A DNA stretch of 29,781 nt from contig CAMLGG010000036.1 of the NCBI GenBank assembly GCA_946479475.1, forward strand, positions 1-29,781, given 5' to 3'. Both the position numbers and the translations under genes were made by a program. Positions 23,902 to 29,781 of this stretch are shown in pieces. Below the pieces are notes generated by a model. That model saw nothing but the letters and a program-made list of their open reading frames with translations, had not been told where the DNA came from and ran no database searches. Source of the stretch: an uncultured Ideonella sp. (GTDB lineage Bacteria; Pseudomonadota; Gammaproteobacteria; Burkholderiales; Burkholderiaceae). How positions within the stretch are numbered: the stretch's first letter is position 1; the number at the start of each line of letters is the position of its first letter.

Positions 23902-24951
23902 TCAAGGTGTGAGCATGCGAAGCGCGTCGGCCCGCTCGTCGATGAAGCGCTGCGCCACGCCGGCCTGAACCGCCGCGGAGTTGCTGCGGAAGTGGTGCAA
24001 CTGGCCGTCGGCATCGCGCCGGCCGCGCTCGGCGTAGATGGCCCCGATCAGCGCACGGTCGTAGCCGGGGTCGCTGCGCTGCATCCGGGCATCGACCTGG
24101 CCGATGGCCGTGTCGATGATCCTGCTGCCCGGCCCGTGTTGCACGGCAGTCGACCAGATCACGTCGCGCAGGGCGGCGCTGCGGGTGTCCGCATCGAGAC
24201 CCGTGCGCCGCTGCACGCCTTGCTCCAGCGGGGTGTAGTGGGTGCGCTGGATGTAGTCGTGCTGTGCGGCGTGGAAGGCCGCGGGCTGCTCGCGCGCGAT
24301 CTGCCGCCAGGTGGCGGAAAAGGCCGCGGTTCCGGGCGCCTGCCCCGCGAAGCGATCGGCCCAGGGAGCGCCCTCGTGGGCCAGAAACTCCGCGGGCCGG
24401 CCGCGCCGCGTGGCGAGCTGGTAGCTGCCGTAGGAGACGCCACCTGCGTCGCCATGCCCACCCGAGACCGTGCCCGGGCCCCGGCCGCCGGTCTCGTAGC
24501 GGCGCGAGAGGTCGCCGAGCGTGTGGCCGGAGTCGGCCGGCCTCGTCGTGCCGGCCGCCGGCGCGGCGTTCGTCGTGGCGGTGCCCGGCTCGAGCGCGAT
24601 CCGCTGGCCCACAGAGATGCGGCTCGGATCGCGGATCTGCGGATTCAGCGCGAGCAGCTCGCGCAGGCCCATGTGGTTCTCGCGGGCGATGCCGCTCAGC
24701 GTCTCGCCCCGGTGCACCGTGTGCACGGCCGGCAGCTCGACGGCCTCGGCCTGTGGCGGCGGCAGGCGAACCGCCTCTCCAGGGGCCAGCCGTTCCCCGA
24801 TGCCGGGGTTGGCGGCACGCAGCGCCGGCTCACTGACGCCATGGCGGGCGGCGAGGTCGGCCAGCATGTCGCCGAGGCGGGCGAACACCTGCTCCAGCAG
24901 TTGACCGGCCTGGGCGATCGGCGAAGGGTTCGAGACGGAATCGGTTCGCAT
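23902..24951 (-). CDS. LysM peptidoglycan hydrolase with VgrG3-type lysozyme domain, candidate effector
   Basis: The 349-aa protein has two LysM-like peptidoglycan-binding modules (about 25-64, degenerate, and 77-120: HTVHRGETLSGIARENHMG ... ISVGQRIAL). A catalytic domain from about 148 resembles the chitosanase-like C-terminal domain of Vibrio cholerae VgrG3, which degrades peptidoglycan: YETGGRGPGTVSGG (Glu153 the likely acid), GDAGGVSYGSYQLAT, WRQIAREQPAAFHAAQHDYI and RDVIWSTAVQHGPGS. There is no Sec signal, so export would need a dedicated system, fitting a T3SS substrate. It is the middle gene of a three-gene operon, 24 nt after the DUF1521 gene and 29 nt before the LprI-like gene. A housekeeping T3SS muramidase role is an alternative, but the transglycosylase at 16343-17191 already fills that. 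Confidence 0.82.
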   Translation of the reverse strand: MRTDSVSNPSPIAQAGQLLEQVFARLGDMLADLAARHGVSEPALRAANPGIGERLAPGEAVRLPPPQAEAVELPAVHTVHRGETLSGIARENHMGLRELLALNPQIRDPSRISVGQRIALEPGTATTNAAPAAGTTRPADSGHTLGDLSRRYETGGRGPGTVSGGHGDAGGVSYGSYQLATRRGRPAEFLAHEGAPWADRFAGQAPGTAAFSATWRQIAREQPAAFHAAQHDYIQRTHYTPLEQGVQRRTGLDADTRSAALRDVIWSTAVQHGPGSRIIDTAIGQVDARMQRSDPGYDRALIGAIYAERGRRDADGQLHHFRSNSAAVQAGVAQRFIDERADALRMLTP

Positions 24952-24975
24952 GGGCCTGCTCCGGTTGGCGCGGCT

Positions 24976-25782
24976 TCAGCCGAAGGCGCGCTTGAGCGTC
25001 AGCGAGATGTCGATCGACACATCCACGTGGACGTGGCCATGGTGGTGGCCCCGGCCCGGCTTGTCTTCGTCGCGATGGGGGCGTCCGCGCCCCTCCCCGT
25101 GGCCACCCAGGGCGTCGAGGAACCGGCCGACGAAGCTGATGCTGACCAGGCCGGCGAGCACGCGGAAGGCATCCTTGAACTGGTGGGCCAGCTTGTCGGC
25201 CCCGCCCTTCATCAGCTCGGTCTCGTTGATGTACTGCTGGTCGACCTTGCGGATGTTGCCGTGGCTGTCGATGGCGACGAAGCCCTGGCCGGCCGGGTTC
25301 TCGTGCAGGCGGTTGCCGTCGCTCACCGCCCAGTCCAGCGTCTGGCCCCAGCCTTCGGCCTCCTGGATCTTGAGGTCGCCGACCTTGTTGGTGTCGATGC
25401 CGCTGACCTGCACGCCGTAGTCGCCGTTGGTGATGGTGACCTTGCTGCTCAGGGTCATGTTCGGGTTCTGCTCCCAGGGCGTGGTCTCTATCGTCACCTT
25501 GGTGCCGTCCTCGAGCTTGAGGGTGGTCGTGCCCCAGAAGTCGAAGGCGTGCTGGCCGTCGACGTTCATGTGCGGGTCGCCCCAGGCCTGGTAGGTCTCG
25601 CCGGTGTTCTTGTTGTGGATGGTGACGGTGTTGTTGTCGCCCATCGTGATGCGGTAGTTGTCGTTCTCGAACACCGCCTGGCCACCCTGCATCGTGGTGT
25701 CGGCGTGCGTGGGATTGCTGCTGCGCTCGGCGCTGCAGGACGCCAGCCAGGAGCTGGAGGTGATCGAAGTGGTGGCCGTCAT
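24976..25782 (-). CDS. DUF1521 (NopE-type, metal-induced autocleavage) protein, candidate T3SS effector
   Basis: A 268-aa protein with a Ser/Thr-rich N-terminus (MTATTSITSSSW) typical of T3SS export signals and without Sec signal. Residues about 34-200 form a DUF1521 domain: NYRITMGDNNTVTIHNKNTGE, then the autocleavage motif GDPH (68-71; bases 25570-25581) in QAWGDPHMNVDGQHAFDF, and beta-rich repeats with Asp, Asn and Gly. In Bradyrhizobium NopE1 this domain cleaves itself between Asp and Pro of GDPH when calcium binds. A helical segment (about 200-235) and a Gly/His-rich tail with GHHHGHVHVDV follow. The start is ATG 25782 with GGAGA 8 nt upstream. It is the first gene of the operon with the LysM hydrolase. 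Confidence 0.85.
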   Translation of the reverse strand: MTATTSITSSSWLASCSAERSSNPTHADTTMQGGQAVFENDNYRITMGDNNTVTIHNKNTGETYQAWGDPHMNVDGQHAFDFWGTTTLKLEDGTKVTIETTPWEQNPNMTLSSKVTITNGDYGVQVSGIDTNKVGDLKIQEAEGWGQTLDWAVSDGNRLHENPAGQGFVAIDSHGNIRKVDQQYINETELMKGGADKLAHQFKDAFRVLAGLVSISFVGRFLDALGGHGEGRGRPHRDEDKPGRGHHHGHVHVDVSIDISLTLKRAFG

Positions 25783-26001
25783 GGAAGGTCTCCGCTCTTG
25801 AAGCCGCGCGCCGCGGCGGGGGTTGTGTGGTGGGAGCGATTGCATCGCCGCACCCGGCACGGCGCCAGACAGGTCGATCGGCAACTGCGGCCACTCCCAT
25901 GGCGCTAGGGCTGCTCCCAGCTGGGAGCAGCCCCGGCTTTCGGGGCCGGCGGGGCCCCAGTTCAATCGGCCGATCCGTTCCCTTCCCTGGAGGCTTCGGC
26001 C
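25783..26001. promoter_or_regulatory. divergent promoter region of the two effector operons
   Basis: About 220 bp separate the DUF1521 gene (minus) from the nuclease-like gene (plus). The region holds the 26-bp palindrome at 25908-25933 and directly after it GC-rich hairpin arms (CCCCG-GCTTT-CGGGG at 25931-25945). No clear -10 or -35 was recognised on either strand. Confidence 0.5.
25908..25933. promoter_or_regulatory. perfect 26-bp palindrome, operator candidate (copy 1)
   Basis: The half-site GGGCTGCTCCCAG is followed immediately by its exact inverted copy, with core CCCAGCTGGG at 25916-25925. It lies 126 nt upstream of the DUF1521 start and 69 nt upstream of the nuclease-like gene start, between divergent genes, which argues against a terminator. 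A second copy with 21 of 26 identical bases is at 27879-27904. Confidence 0.7.
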
Positions 26002-27147
26002 ATGAGCTTTCCCGCCGACACCGTCTCGCGTCCCGCGCCTGCCCCTGCGCCGGCGCCCGCCCCCGCAGTCACGGGGGCCAGCCCGCCCGCCAGTACCCGT
26101 GCCAATGCCCGCGACCTGATCAGCCAGGCCACCGATCCGCGCACCGGCACGCTCGACACGCAACAGCTCGGCCGCTGGGTGGCCGATGCGAGCCGGCAGG
26201 ATTTCGCGGCCGCCTCCGAGGCGCACCAGGCCATCGAGAGCGAGTTGGTGGCGCAAGGCCGCGTCGGCGACCTCTCGCGCTTCAACCAGGACGTGGTGGC
26301 GGCCGCGTCGAATCCCGGCGCCGGCCTGCATCCGCCTGGAGGGATGTGGGCGGCCGGCCAGGGCCTGCTCCAGCAGGGCACGCGCGTGCTGGTGGAGAAT
26401 CCCATCCTCGTCAAGCAGTGGGAGTCCACCACCAGCGCGTGGACGACCAAGGGCGGCTTCACCTCCGGGCTGCGCGACCTGCTCACGACCCATGGCCTGC
26501 GGATAGAGCCGCAGGTGAATCCGACACCGCCCGGCTCGCTGACCCGCAGCTCCGGCGTGCCGGTGGAAAGGGCCAACAACATCAACGGCTCCCTCGCGCG
26601 CGACGCCATCGCCGACCGCTGGCGCGCCCAGGGCTTCGACGTGCGGACCGAGGTGCCGGCCAACGGCGGCGCGCGGCGGGTCGACGTGGTGGTCGACCTC
26701 CCCGCTTCCGATCCGCGCATGAACCAGCGGCTGGAGATCGAGAGCAAGGTCGGCCGGGCCGGTCTGGACTCCGACATCCGCGGCCAGGTCGCGCTCGACG
26801 CCGAGGCGCTGCGAGCCAACCAGGCCTTGCGCCGCTCGGGCCAGATCCTCGAAGGTGTCGGCAAGGTGGCGCGTCCGGTCGGCATCGCCCTGGACGTGAT
26901 CCAGGTGGGCCAGGCTTTCCGGGCCGACGGCAACCAGGTCGGCGCGAACACCGGGCGGGCCGTCTCCGGCGTGGCCGGCGGTGCGCTCGGCGGCTGGGGC
27001 GGAGCCGCCGCCGGCGCAGCGATCGGCACCGCGATCTTCCCGGGCGTAGGCACGGTGGTCGGGGGCATCGTGGGCGGCATCGGCGGCGCCTTGGCCGGGG
27101 ATGCCGCAGGCCGGGGCTTGTTCGATACAGTCAAGAGCTGGTTCTGA
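26002..27147 (+). CDS. candidate nuclease toxin (PD-(D/E)XK-like) with glycine-zipper tail
   Basis: A 381-aa protein, likely a secreted effector. The N-terminus has a Pro-Ala repeat (11-22) after a Ser/Thr-containing start, and no Sec signal. Residues about 35-185 are helical and unrecognised. Residues 192-275 show the pattern of polymorphic-toxin restriction-endonuclease folds: NINGSLARDAIADRWRAQGF, then RRVDVVVDLP (Asp228/Asp232), LEIESKVG (Glu247 and Lys249, the ExK) and RGQVALDAE. The C-terminal 65 residues are a glycine zipper (GGALGGWGGAAAGAAIG ... VVGGIVGGIGGALAG), possibly membrane-active. GGAGG lies 9 nt before the start at 26002. A gene of immunity-like design follows after 11 nt. 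The nuclease assignment is by motif only. Confidence 0.62.
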   Translation: MSFPADTVSRPAPAPAPAPAPAVTGASPPASTRANARDLISQATDPRTGTLDTQQLGRWVADASRQDFAAASEAHQAIESELVAQGRVGDLSRFNQDVVAAASNPGAGLHPPGGMWAAGQGLLQQGTRVLVENPILVKQWESTTSAWTTKGGFTSGLRDLLTTHGLRIEPQVNPTPPGSLTRSSGVPVERANNINGSLARDAIADRWRAQGFDVRTEVPANGGARRVDVVVDLPASDPRMNQRLEIESKVGRAGLDSDIRGQVALDAEALRANQALRRSGQILEGVGKVARPVGIALDVIQVGQAFRADGNQVGANTGRAVSGVAGGALGGWGGAAAGAAIGTAIFPGVGTVVGGIVGGIGGALAGDAAGRGLFDTVKSWF

Positions 27148-27158
27148 TCAGGGGCTTC

Positions 27159-27863
27159 ATGTCCGATTGGCTGTCCAACTGGTTCGGCAAACGCCGCAGC
27201 GCCAGTCCGCTGGCGCGGCGGCTGCGTGAGTACCCGCCCTACGGCGCACCGCACGTCGGCCGCGGGACGCTCCTGAGCGAAGCGCAGGCGCGGGCGAACC
27301 TCGCCTACTTCCAGCAGGTGCTGTCCCAGCGGCTGCACATCGTCTCCGGGCTGCTGCGCGAGGAAGCGGGCATCGAGGTGGACGCTGCACTCGCGGCCCC
27401 CAAGCAGCAGGCGGCGGCCCTCGCTGATGACCTGCATCGCTGGGCCGGCTCGGCCTGGCCGCCGCTGGCGCAAGGTCGTCCCACGACGCTGGATTCCTGG
27501 CTCGGCAGCCGACGCGATGGCGAAGACATCGTCTTCTCGATGCTGCTGGACGTCGCCATCCTGCTGGGCGAGCTGGTGCGGCGCGGCAACGCCGATTGGC
27601 GATGGGACCTGGACCTCGATCCCGACAACCTTGCCGACGAGATGCCCAGTGCGCGTCGCGTGGTGCTGCTGGCCGATCCGGTGGGCGAGATGCCCCGCCC
27701 TTTCGTGCTCGACGTCGAGGACATCGTGGTGCACCGCTTCCTGCACCCGGACGATCCGTCCCAGCGCCGGCTCAACCCCTTCCGGCGGCTGGTGGAACAG
27801 GGCCTCCGCGGCGAGGCCATGGCCCGGTGGCGCAGCACCGCGACGCCGCCGGCGTCCCGGTGA
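27159..27863 (+). CDS. unrecognised protein, candidate immunity for the nuclease-like toxin
   Basis: A 234-aa soluble protein without signal peptide. It has a basic N-terminus (NWFGKRRSASPLARRLRE), helical segments, and a C-terminal block with FSMLLDVAILLGELVRR, NADWRWDLDLDPDNLADEM and ARRVVLLADPVGE, similar in style to cytoplasmic immunity proteins (membrane-free, acidic patches, aromatic cores). It starts 11 nt after the toxin candidate with AGGGG as ribosome-binding site and is certainly co-transcribed. A cytoplasmic location suits neutralisation of a nuclease. An alternative is a dedicated T3SS chaperone, although 234 aa is long for one. Confidence 0.55.
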   Translation: MSDWLSNWFGKRRSASPLARRLREYPPYGAPHVGRGTLLSEAQARANLAYFQQVLSQRLHIVSGLLREEAGIEVDAALAAPKQQAAALADDLHRWAGSAWPPLAQGRPTTLDSWLGSRRDGEDIVFSMLLDVAILLGELVRRGNADWRWDLDLDPDNLADEMPSARRVVLLADPVGEMPRPFVLDVEDIVVHRFLHPDDPSQRRLNPFRRLVEQGLRGEAMARWRSTATPPASR

Positions 27864-27878
27864 GCCGCATTCGGGATG

Positions 27879-27904
27879 GGGCTGACCCCAGCTGGGAACG
27901 GCGC
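27879..27904. promoter_or_regulatory. imperfect 26-bp palindrome, operator candidate (copy 2)
   Basis: It carries the same core CCCAGCTGGG (27887-27896) and the same outer arm GGGCTG as copy 1 at 25908-25933; by hand alignment 21 of 26 positions are identical. It lies 38 nt upstream of the 76-aa gene and just after the end of the toxin/immunity pair. Both copies are followed downstream by CCAGTT(T)CAA at different distances. Confidence 0.6.
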
Positions 27905-27942
27905 CAGTTTCAAGGCTCGCCCGTGCCGCGTATGCTGATCCC

Positions 27943-28173
27943 ATGAACACCCTTTCCGGCGCTCGCCCCTTCGACCCCCGCCTGGCCGGCGGGGCCTGGA
28001 GCGCCGCGCCGGCCACGGCCAGCACGCCCGGCGCTTCGCGCTGGCTCGACGGCCTGGCCCAGGGCGATTCGACGCCGCTGAGCGCCGACCTCCCCGCAGG
28101 CAGCCAGGGCCTGAGCGCAGCTGAGCACGCGCAGCGCGTCCTGTCCGCCTTGCTGGGCGACGAGCGCGCCTGA
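27943..28173 (+). CDS. small unrecognised protein, 76 aa
   Basis: A 76-aa protein rich in Ala, Ser, Pro and Gly (MNTLSGARPFDPRLAGG), with a C-terminal helix SAAEHAQRVLSALLGDE. No signal peptide or known motif. The composition is that of a T3SS-secreted or adaptor protein. It begins downstream of the second palindrome and is followed after 11 nt by the 221-aa gene, with which it probably forms an operon. Codon use has the strong third-position GC bias of its neighbours, which supports a real gene. Confidence 0.6.
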   Translation: MNTLSGARPFDPRLAGGAWSAAPATASTPGASRWLDGLAQGDSTPLSADLPAGSQGLSAAEHAQRVLSALLGDERA

Positions 28174-28184
28174 CCGGCGCCCTC

Positions 28185-28850
28185 ATGGTCGCCGCCCTGC
28201 TGGAAGAGCCGCGCTGGCGCGAGGCCGCGCGCGCGCTCGTCGCCGGCTGCGTGGACCTGCGTGGCGGCGAAGAGGCGGTGGCCCTGCTCGAGGCGGTCTG
28301 CCGCGGCCTGGGCGACGAGCTCTACCCCGCCTTCCTGCGCGTGCTGTGCGAGGTCGGCCGCCACGGTGACCATGGCGCGCGCGCCGCCGTGGCCCGCACG
28401 CTGGTGCAGGCCCTGCGCAGCGGCCGCCTGCCCAGCGGCCGGCGCGCGGCCTGGGGCTCCAACAGCTGGGCCGGCGGCGCGGACGGCGGGCGCTCCCTGG
28501 GGCCGCTGGAGTACCTGTGCGCGAGCGTGGCCGACCAGGAGGGCAGCAGCGCGATGTCGCGAAGGGACTTCGACCTCGGCGCTCGATCGGTGTTGGCGCT
28601 CGTGGCAGCCGACGACGAGGCGCGCCTGCTCTACGGCGAGCAACTGCTGGCACGCGCGGAGGATCCGCTCGAAGGGGCCCTGCCGCGTGCAGCGCGCCAT
28701 GCGATGCGTTCGCTCGCCCAGGCCTGGCTGGAGGGTGCCGGCGCAGCGGAAGCGACCGCCGCCTTCCTGGCCGCCCTGCCCGAGCCCGCGGGTTCCGGCC
28801 CTGCTGCTGCGCCGTGGGCCGGACTCCCTCCGGGGCTCACCGGGCGCTGA
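28185..28850 (+). CDS. unrecognised helical protein, 221 aa
   Basis: A 221-aa cytoplasmic-type protein made of short helices with a HEAT-like appearance (WREAARALVAGCVDLRGGEE ... VALLEAVCRGLGDELYPAF), a Gly/Ser-rich central stretch with AWGSNSWAGGADGG (about 87-100) and a second helical part (LGARSVLALVAADDEARLLYG). I know no family for it. It is the last gene of the accessory region, reading towards rpoC, and follows the 76-aa gene by 11 nt. A role as chaperone or partner of the 76-aa protein is possible but not shown. Confidence 0.6.
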   Translation: MVAALLEEPRWREAARALVAGCVDLRGGEEAVALLEAVCRGLGDELYPAFLRVLCEVGRHGDHGARAAVARTLVQALRSGRLPSGRRAAWGSNSWAGGADGGRSLGPLEYLCASVADQEGSSAMSRRDFDLGARSVLALVAADDEARLLYGEQLLARAEDPLEGALPRAARHAMRSLAQAWLEGAGAAEATAAFLAALPEPAGSGPAAAPWAGLPPGLTGR

Positions 28851-28860
28851 TCGGCGCGGC

Positions 28861-28899
28861 AAAGAAAAAGGCCGGCGCCGCGGAGGCGGCACCGGCCTT
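28861..28899 (-). terminator. rho-independent terminator of rpoC
   Basis: On the minus strand, 27 nt after the rpoC stop, GGCCGGTGCCGC pairs with GCGGCGCCGGCC around a 4-nt loop (one G-U pair) and is followed by TTTTTCTTT. It ends the rpoBC transcript. On the plus strand no U-tract follows, so it would be a poor terminator for the 221-aa gene. Confidence 0.9.
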
Positions 28900-28925
28900 C
28901 AGGGGCCGTCCGGCGAAGCCGTCCG

Positions 28926-29781
28926 TCAGGTGCCCGAGCCGCCTTCGTTCGACTCCGACTGCGCGGCGTCAAGCTGTGCCAGCTGGGCGGAGGCGAGCTC
29001 CTCGGCCTCCTGCATGGCGATGGCGCGGCGCTCGGACTCGTCCATCTCCTCCTTCACCTTGCGGGCCTGGTGGAAGGCCATGCCGGTGCCGGCGGGGATC
29101 AGGCGGCCGACGATCACGTTCTCCTTCAGGCCACGCAGCTCGTCGCGCTTGCCCATGATCGCCGCCTCGGTCAGCACGCGGGTCGTTTCCTGGAACGACG
29201 CCGCGGAGATGAACGAGTCGGTCGACAGCGAGGCCTTCGTGATGCCCAGCAGGACGTCGGCGTAGGTCGCGGTGACCTTGCCTTCGCCGCGCAGGCGATC
29301 GTTGGTGTTGGACAGCTCGGAGCGCTCCACCTGCTCGCCGGCGATGTAGTTCGAGTCGCCCGGGTTGGTGATCTGCACGCGGCGCAGCATCTGGCGAACG
29401 ATCACCTCGATGTGCTTGTCGTTGATCTTCACGCCCTGCAGGCGGTAGACGTCCTGCACTTCGTCGACGATGTAGCGGGCCAGCTCCTCGACGCCCAGCA
29501 GGCGCAGGATGTCCTGCGGGTCCGCTGCGCCGTCGACGATCAGCTCGCCGCGGTTCACCACCTGGCCTTCGTGCACGAGGATGTTCTTCTCCTTGGGCAC
29601 GAGCTCCTCGAACACCTTGCCGTCCGGATCGGTGATCTGCAGGCGAACCTTGCCCTTGGTCTCCTTGCCGAACGACACCGTGCCGGTGATCTCGGCCAGC
29701 GTGCCCTTGTCCTTGGGCGAACGGGCTTCGAACAGCTCGGCCACCCGCGGCAGACCGCCGGTGATGTCGCGCGTCTTCTGG
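28926..29781 (-). CDS. rpoC: RNA polymerase beta' subunit, 3' part (runs off right edge)
   Basis: The last 284 residues of the beta' subunit are encoded from the window edge to the stop at 28926. The visible part starts [20 protein letters not shown] and contains [61 protein letters not shown] and [21 protein letters not shown], all hallmarks of the bacterial beta' C-terminus. The extreme C-terminal tail ([20 protein letters not shown]) is of betaproteobacterial style. It is the right boundary of the inserted region, and its own terminator follows directly. Confidence 0.99.
   Translation of the reverse strand, partial: QKTRDITGGLPRVAELFEARSPKDKGTLAEITGTVSFGKETKGKVRLQITDPDGKVFEELVPKEKNILVHEGQVVNRGELIVDGAADPQDILRLLGVEELARYIVDEVQDVYRLQGVKINDKHIEVIVRQMLRRVQITNPGDSNYIAGEQVERSELSNTNDRLRGEGKVTATYADVLLGITKASLSTDSFISAASFQETTRVLTEAAIMGKRDELRGLKENVIVGRLIPAGTGMAFHQARKVKEEMDESERRAIAMQEAEELASAQLAQLDAAQSESNEGGSGT

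Noticed and set aside
25908..25933. Palindrome read as a transcription terminator
   Set aside because: It lies between divergent gene starts, has no loop or T-run, and a second copy also precedes a gene, so an operator is more likely.
25962..28892. Minus-strand open frame of 976 codons opposite the nuclease-like and following genes
   Set aside because: Its translation is low-complexity Ala/Arg/Pro/Ser without domains. The plus-strand genes have good ribosome-binding sites, sensible spacing and recognisable motifs.
1..29781. CRISPR arrays, tRNA or rRNA genes, insertion sequences, phage attachment sites
   Set aside because: No regularly spaced repeats, no tRNA-like cloverleaf, no transposase or integrase frame and no direct repeats at the T3SS borders were seen.

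Overview
The window is GC-rich chromosomal DNA from a betaproteobacterium, most likely of the order Burkholderiales. The flanks are housekeeping genes: the 3' part of rpoC at the right edge and the 5' part of rpsL at the left edge, both on the minus strand. The family-level assignment rests on recognising those proteins and on base composition, not on any search. These two genes normally lie close together in the rpoBC-rpsL-rpsG-fusA-tuf region. Here about 28.5 kb lies between them, filled almost entirely by a non-flagellar type III secretion system (T3SS) and accessory genes. I see no tRNA, rRNA, CRISPR array, transposase or integrase.

Left part (863-17191, minus strand, transcribed right to left): one long, tightly packed operon runs IpgF-like lytic transglycosylase, sctV, sctC, sctD, needle-like sctF, sctI, sctJ, sctK, sctL, sctN, sctO, an SctP candidate, an unrecognised 377-aa protein, a histidine kinase, a FixJ-type response regulator, sctQ, sctR, sctS, sctT. 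Most neighbours overlap by 4 nt (ATGA or GTGA) or 1 nt. The order D-F-I-J-K-L-N-O-P-Q-R-S-T resembles the Ysc arrangement. The two-component pair sits inside the structural chain and is translationally coupled to it. A solitary PIN-domain gene (425-889, plus) converges on sctT.

Middle part (17393-21165, plus strand): sctU is transcribed divergently from the main operon and is followed by a FliO-like membrane protein (normally a flagellar component), a GNAT acetyltransferase, a 242-aa protein of unknown function and a 232-aa secreted-filament candidate. The C-terminal third of that candidate is related to the 95-aa needle candidate. A strong hairpin terminator closes this unit.

Right part (21382-28850): accessory and probable effector genes. 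They are a TolB/WD40-like lipoprotein followed by an exported DUF6683-like protein; a minus-strand operon of a DUF1521 (NopE-type autocleaving) protein, a LysM plus VgrG3-type peptidoglycan hydrolase and an exported LprI-type lysozyme-inhibitor-like protein; and divergently a candidate PD-(D/E)XK nuclease toxin with a glycine-zipper tail, a possible immunity protein and two small unknown genes. A near-identical 26-bp palindrome precedes both plus-strand units here, suggesting shared control.

The window holds the export apparatus, basal body, needle/rod, sorting platform and ATPase. I could not recognise a canonical hydrophobic translocon pair, an SctW gatekeeper or a class IB/II chaperone. 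Two gene pairs look like toxin plus immunity, one of them directed at peptidoglycan. The most interesting hypothesis is therefore that this T3SS, or part of its effector set, acts against other bacteria. That is an inference from gene content and needs experiment.
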